Positions 1 to 6,100 of a stretch of DNA of 6,399 bases are shown here, piece by piece. Position 1 is the stretch's first letter. Every line of letters starts with the position of its first letter. A program made the position numbers and the translations under genes. This DNA comes from Bacteroidota bacterium (GTDB lineage: Bacteria; Bacteroidota; Bacteroidia; NS11-12g; UBA9320): assembly GCA_003484585.1 (NCBI GenBank), contig DNBZ01000217.1:1-6399 (forward strand). The letters are read 5' to 3'. The notes under the pieces are model-generated. The model did no database searches. It was given only the letters and a program-made list of their open reading frames with translations, and had not been told where the DNA came from.

Positions 1-45
1 GATGGTAAGATGATTGCCGATATGGTAAAGAAGCTTTTGAGCTAA
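1..45 (+). CDS. C-terminal end of a GatB/YqeY-family protein (5' part outside window)
   Basis: Frame 1 of the plus strand reads DGKMIADMVKKLLS and then TAA at 43-45, with no stop back to the left edge. This resembles the usual end of GatB/YqeY-domain proteins, where an 'AGKADGK' turn is followed by a short amphipathic helix ending in 'VKxLL(S/N)' at the extreme C-terminus. These are small (~150-residue) cytosolic proteins related to the tail domain of the GatB subunit of tRNA-dependent amidotransferase; their own role is poorly defined. Only 14 residues are visible, so the family call rests on recalled similarity of a short motif. The gene converges on the large minus-strand gene with a 63-bp gap, so they are not in one operon. 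Confidence 0.5.
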   Translation, partial: DGKMIADMVKKLLS

Positions 46-108
46 AAGGTCAAATACCGAGCCCCTAAACCAAGCTAATGCTTATCTAAAAAGTCAAAAT
101 AGATTTGC
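46..108. other. Convergent intergenic gap without a clear terminator
   Basis: This 63-bp AT-rich spacer separates the two converging stop codons. The best inverted repeats are weak: AAGC-TAAT-GCTT at about 74-85, and CTTAT-CTA-ATAAG at 108-120, which overlaps the end of the large gene. Neither has a GC-rich stem followed by a T-run, so I do not call an intrinsic terminator. Confidence 0.6.
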
Positions 109-120
109 TTATCTAATAAG
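79..120. repeat. 15-bp near-direct repeat at the 3' end of the large gene
   Basis: TGCTTATCTAAAAAG at 79-93 and TGCTTATCTAATAAG at 106-120 match at 14 of 15 positions and lie exactly 27 bp apart, a whole number of codons. The right copy carries the last three codons and stop of the large gene (Leu-Ile-Arg-stop on the minus strand). The left copy would read Leu-Phe-Arg-stop in the same frame. It may be the remnant of a small local duplication, or chance in AT-rich DNA. Confidence 0.45.
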
Positions 121-3100
121 ATAGACTGCTCCGGAATAGGAGTGCACATTGTTCCGAAAATCGAATGCTCTGATGTGGTACAAGTAGTATCCCGGCAAGG
201 CATCTTTTCCATCCCACTGGGGTTGGTCTGTTTCAGATTCGAAAACTTTCTCTCCCCATCTATTGTAGATGCTCATTTCATATCTCACCATTCCTAGTCC
301 TACAGGCCTGAAACCTTCATTAAGACCATCTTCTGTTGGGGTGAATGCGTCTGGAATAAATAAACTGTAAGCAAAGGATATATAGAGTTTTTTGGTGATG
401 CTATCTAAACACCCAAATTGTGAGCTTACCCATTGTTTTATTTCGTAGTGGCCACTGTCTATAAACTTGTGAGCGAAGTTTTTTGAAATACTCTGGTTTC
501 CATCACTAAAGAAATAAACTATAGAATCTCCATACACACTTAGGTCTGTACCTTCTATTTCTGCGGTAAATATATCTGCAGTTTCTGGGAATAGTTTGAA
601 ACCCGCAATAGGCAATGGATGTATCGTTACACGCTTAGATGTGTCGTAATCGCAACCAGGAAGTGTAGTTATTTGTAAGGTGACATTGTAGGTTTGGTCT
701 TGGTAGTAGGTGTATAGGAAAGAGTCTCGCTCATCTATTACATCTCCATTATCCATATCAAAAGAAGCGGAAGAAATAGGAGTGCCCTGGCCACTTGTAG
801 TATGCACTACCCACTGTCCGTCGCCCTCGCAGATATCCTTTATCTCAAAGTCTGGAGTTACTATGTAGTCTATAGTTATAGAGTCCGTATTGGCATCTAT
901 ACATCCCCATTCATTCTCTACTTCTAGGTCTATAGTATAGGTACCCTTGGTGCTAAAAGTATGACTAAAGGCTTTAGTGTTATTCGTGGTGCCGTCTTCT
1001 AGATCCCAAGTGTAGCGAGTATAATTGTCTGCACTGCTTAGGCTGGTCTGGTTATCATCGCAAGGTAAATATTTATTGATGGTAGCTATGGGAGCTGGGT
1101 GTATGAGTATACTAAATGTACTATCTGTAACGCAGCCTCTGTTAGTTACCGTTCGTTGGCTTAGTGTATATAGGCCACCTGAAGTGAAATCGTAGCTAAA
1201 ATTTTCTTGCCTAAAGGTGTCCGTCTGCACTATCCAAGTGGTCTGAGCTACTGAGTCTTTTTGGTTAGGAGTAGCAGTGAAAGTTATTGTTTCATTTTCG
1301 CAATTGCCTTGCTGAGTAAATAAGCTTTGCTCCTTATAATATACAGTGTAATCGTATGTAGATGAGTCTACACATCCGTAGTCTGAGATTACTTTTTGTT
1401 TAATGGTTTTTAAACCAATGGAATTCGGTAGTTCTTTTAGAGTGTCACTCCCTGGAGTATCTCCGTTCCCTTGATCCCAAAGAATAGTTGCTATACTTCC
1501 CTTTGAAATAGAGGAGGTGCTTATAGCGAAAATAGAATCCCCAAGACATGCATTTTGCACGGTAAATCCGCTTACTGGCAGAGGATAGATAGATGCAGTA
1601 TACTCTGCAGTATCCATACATCCGTCGGCATTGCTTGCTTGTAGCCAGATAGTGTATGTGCCTGTGTCTGCGTAGCTGTAATTAAACGCGGAGTCCGTTC
1701 TTATATTTCCATCACCTAGTCTCCACTCGTAGCTGCTTATGTAGCTTTTAGTGCCTGGCAGTAGGGTAGGAGAGAGTACAGTAGAATCTTGCAAACAACC
1801 ACTCTGTGCAGTGAGAGCTATGTCTGGCTTATCTAGTATGCTTACTTTGGTGGTACGTTGGTGGGTGCATCCTTGGTCGCTAGTCGCTGTAAGTGCTATA
1901 GTTAGTGAGTCTTGAGTGGGTAGTCTATACGCTACAGTGTCTGTGGTGTAGGTATTTCCTTCTATGGTCCATAGGTGCGAAAGAGTACCATACGCTAAGG
2001 TAGAGCTTGTTACTAGCTCGGCTAGCTTTTCTTCGCACGCAGGAGTGTACGTGAAACTTGCTTCTGGAATAGGAAAGATTTCTAAGTATTCTGTAGTTGT
2101 ATCCCAGCATCCAAACTCATTGGACACAAACAAGTGCACAGGCAGTATTCTAGAGGAGTCTATTATTAGTAATGGATCGTTTAGTATGGATTCTCCTAAA
2201 TCTTGAAAATCCCAGTGTGTGCTATCTTTTGCAGAGCCTAGGTAGTCTGTATTGTTTTTAATTCTAAATAACGTTTTTGCACAGCTGTCTTCCATTGTGA
2301 TTTGTGCGGTAGGTTTAGGTACTACTCTAATGTGAGTAGAGTCAAATATTTGGCATCCTACATCATCCGTAATTACTACGGAATACGTAGTGTTTTGGGT
2401 CGGATTTGCAAAAGTTCTTACCTTGTCTGTAGTCTGTAAACTATCACTTGGCGACCAACTATATTTTTTTACTCGTCCAGTACCGCCGGTTACAGGTTCC
2501 CCTATTATTGCACTTTCCCCCAGGCAGATAGCTATGGAGTCTGCTAGGTTTACTACCATACCCGGATGCATATTTACGTACATCGTGTCATTACTAGAGC
2601 AAGATGACTTAGTGGTAGTCAGTATCATCTCTATACGCTTAGCCAGAGGAGTCGTGTTATTGCCAGTTAACGTAGTAGTGCTCGTATCATATTGGACTAA
2701 AAGTGAAGAATTATTCCACTCATACTGGTTTTGTATATTGCCTACTGAGCCTATTATTATCTCTTCGTTGTGACATATCAGCGTGTCTTTGCCCGCATTG
2801 AGTAACTGTATGGTAGCTATATCCGTAGATGTGGAGCCGCATACACAGTTGCTATCAGATATGTATAGCATTAGATTACAAGTGAAAGCAGATGAGGTAC
2901 TGAAAGATAGGGCTCTTTGCAGACTAGAATCTGTGCCAATAGCTAAGAATATAGAGTCTCTGTAGAGTATAGTATCTGAAGATTCTATGATTCCATTCCC
3001 ATTTGCATCGTAATAGATATCACATATCAATAAGTTTCCTGTAGCTTTTGAGGTGCCAGAGTTGCTTATCTTATAGTTAAGCGAAATGTCTTCATTGGCT

Positions 3101-6100
3101 CCATTGGGTAGTGACGTTGCATTGATGAAATCAAGTTGATACTCCCCTTTTACTACGGAATCTGTGGTGAGTAGCGAGCTGGTAGCTACATTTATATCGC
3201 AATAGGTATTGGTGGCTACACAAAGTGCTGGCTGACTCACTACGGCCTGTGCATACATTTGCTTTGTACCGCAACTAAGCAAGTTGTTGTTCAGGTATGT
3301 TTTAATCTTAAATAGACTGCTGTCTCCAGGTACTATTCCTTCTGGTAAAATCCAAGAGTAGGTATTTTCTCCATTCACCATTGCGTATATTGGCTTACCT
3401 ACGGGCGAGTTTATTTGAGTGTCTACGAAATTAGTATCCACAAAAATACCGTTGGGTAAACTAAGAGTAAATCGGTCGGAAGTTCTTGTGGTATCTGGTC
3501 CTAGATTTATGAATTTCGCAAATGTGCTGTCTTTGTAATTGCAAACATCCAAGGGTTCTATATGGAAATCTATAGCGGAGAAATACGGCTTTACTACGCC
3601 TTTTATATTAATTACATCACCTACGGTATAAGGTGCGTTTACTGCTTTCCCGCATTTTAAGAATCCTCCAGGTTTCAATAAAAATCCAGTAGCACTAGTG
3701 AAATCGCAATCTGTAGATAGTTTGAATCGTAAGTTCATAAAGTGACCCGTGCCGCTATTTACTCCCAGTAGGCCACTATTTCTAAAAAGCGTATCGTGGT
3801 TTGCGAAAGTCCATCGATAGGTATTGGGACCAGAATTAGTGAATGTATCTACTCGTATAGAATCACTTCTGCCATCTACAAATAGCCATGCACTGTCTCG
3901 TAACACCATGCCCGGTCTTAATATGATGTCTAAGTAAGATCCATAAACGTCAGGCGTTCCCGTATTTCTTATTTGTACAGTTATCTCTTGCTCATCGCAT
4001 AGGTCTATAGCATCTATAGTGCCCAGTATGTTAGCTTCTAGTCTAGAGTTTATGGGTTCGTAGTATAGTTGTCTTACTATTCTATTACACGTAGATACAG
4101 ATATAGAGTCTGGATATCCTCCACAATCTGAGCTGGTCATTAGTGCTATACTGTCCTTGTCACAGGAAATATATTTAGCATAAATAAGGACATCTTTATA
4201 CCCAGAGGAGGCCAAGTTGCCTAGCTCAAAAATATCATTAGTCTTGGTAAAATAATTGCCTGTAAGTTTATCTTGTACAGCCACTATCCTAGCGTTAGGC
4301 TTATCATAAGCTCCAAGCCAAATATTATTAGCCGCAGAACCACTTCTTGTGTTGCTTATCCTTGCTTCCCACACTACGGTATCTTTTTCTGGATATACAT
4401 AGTCATTCGTTATGGTGATGCTCACAGATGGTTTAATGTACCGAATGGCATCACTCTGGGTAGTAGAAAAAATAGTGTCTAAACCACTGGCCCAGATTCC
4501 GAGTTTCTCGAATACAAAACCATACATTACTTGAGAAATGCCATCTATTGCCTTGCAGTTAGGTTTCTGTAAAACGCTAAAAGTACCGGTAAAGCCGTCA
4601 TCACTTATCTTCAATACTCCGCCCAGGTCTTCGTACAGGCTATCTACTCTGTACTTGTACTCCCTATTGGTAGTGGAGTAAGGTGATATGCTGCTAATAT
4701 ATTGAGAGGCATTAGCTCCTGTTCCTTTAGTTCTATACTGTCTTAAGCTTGCACTTAATATATCGAATCCAGGTTCTTTTAATACGATTATCTCTTTTAA
4801 CTTAGCCCACTTTCTGTATTCGTACGGAAAGATATTTCCCCCAGCATAGTTAGAACAACACCTGCCTATACTTAGGTAGAAATTTTGTGAAGTTTGCACA
4901 TTGCTGCATCCATCTATCGTTAGTACGTTTCGTCCATAATTTGCAAAATAGTAGCCCATCAAACTAAGGTTAGCAGAGAAACTATCACATGAGTATTTTT
5001 GAGATGTAGATGGGCTTGCCACTGTGCTAACGTATACCTCATTGTCTATTCTCAGGGTTACATTGTTATTCCCTATATTTTTATCCACTATATATTTCAC
5101 ATCTAGCACTAGACTATCTTGGCTGCCATATTTATAGTAGTAGTAGATGGAGCATCCAGAACTCACTAAGCTATTTATGCCGAAATTAAAGGAGAAGGTT
5201 TTTGCATTGCCAGATGCTGTAGAGGTGTACTGTACGTCAGGACAAGTAACTACCAAATTGCCACTTCTATACACAGAAAGTTGTGCAGATGCTACAGATA
5301 GATATCTTCCATAGTTTAGTTTAGAGATGGCTTTACCATGCTCCCACGTAGTTGTGCTGCCAGCATTGTTCACTTTAGCCCTAAAAGTGGTAAGTACAGT
5401 GTCCCCGTACATTATTCTATGCCTTTTGATACTAGAAAAATTTAGTGATCCTGAAGTATCTGCTATTCCATCATTATTATTATCGGGCAGGCCGTATGTT
5501 ATCCTTTTAGCATCATAACTGCTAAAACTGAGCCCCGTGTTACAACCAGAAGAGCAATGGATTCGAATATCGTCTGAGTCACAGTACACAGGAATATCAC
5601 ATCCTGAGTTGCAGGTGGTGTCTGGGTTGTAGCTCATATTCATTTTATATGTGCTAGTGCTATTGCTGGTGGCAGAATTGCAAGATGCCTCTAAGTTGAT
5701 GAGTAATTCAGATCGAGGTAAGGTGACACTCGGTGGCCCATAGAAAAATGCTCTTACGGTATCTCCACTTTGGGTAAATCTGCTAGGCGACCAGCTGCTG
5801 CCATTGTGATGTGCAAATTTTAGGTCGGCACTAGTCATTGTATGACTAAGTGTAGCAGGCAGTATCAGCTCTATTACTAGCCTAGTTCTGATGCTTGGGC
5901 TAAATAGGTATCCGTTGCTAAAACTATATTCCCATTGTTTGGTCTCGCCTTCAGATATATCGGTAGGAATAAACTTACTTATTATCATACTCTGAAAGGA
6001 GCCGTAAGATCCAATTTGGTCTCCTGAGTATATCACATTGCCGCATTGGTCTTGAAACGATGTTTTGAATCGCCATCGCTGGTTATATAGTGTAGAATTA

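Noticed and set aside
46..120. Possible bidirectional terminator between the convergent genes
   Set aside because: The inverted repeats found have only 4-5 bp AT-rich stems and no following T-run, too weak to call.
112..372. Assigning a gliding-motility function from the C-terminal domain name
   Set aside because: The domain is a secretion signal shared by many cargo proteins in gliding and non-gliding Bacteroidota, and no gliding gene is present in the window.
859..930. Recurrent CTATAG/TATAGAGTC strings as possible regulatory or recognition sites
   Set aside because: They come from frequent Asp-Ser-Ile and Ile-Asp stretches encoded with ATA and CTA codons inside the gene; their positions follow the reading frame.
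2390..2773. A 127-codon plus-strand open frame antisense to the large gene (GTG start)
   Set aside because: It lies wholly opposite a well-supported coding region, has no recognisable domain and resembles nothing I know. Several shorter frames (around 1964-2206, 2783-2965, 4273-4482, 5327-5518 and 1925-2110) fail for the same reason.
373..2802. Possible CRISPR array or DNA-level tandem repeat
   Set aside because: The repeats are visible only in the protein. The underlying DNA is diverged, with no constant repeat/spacer structure.
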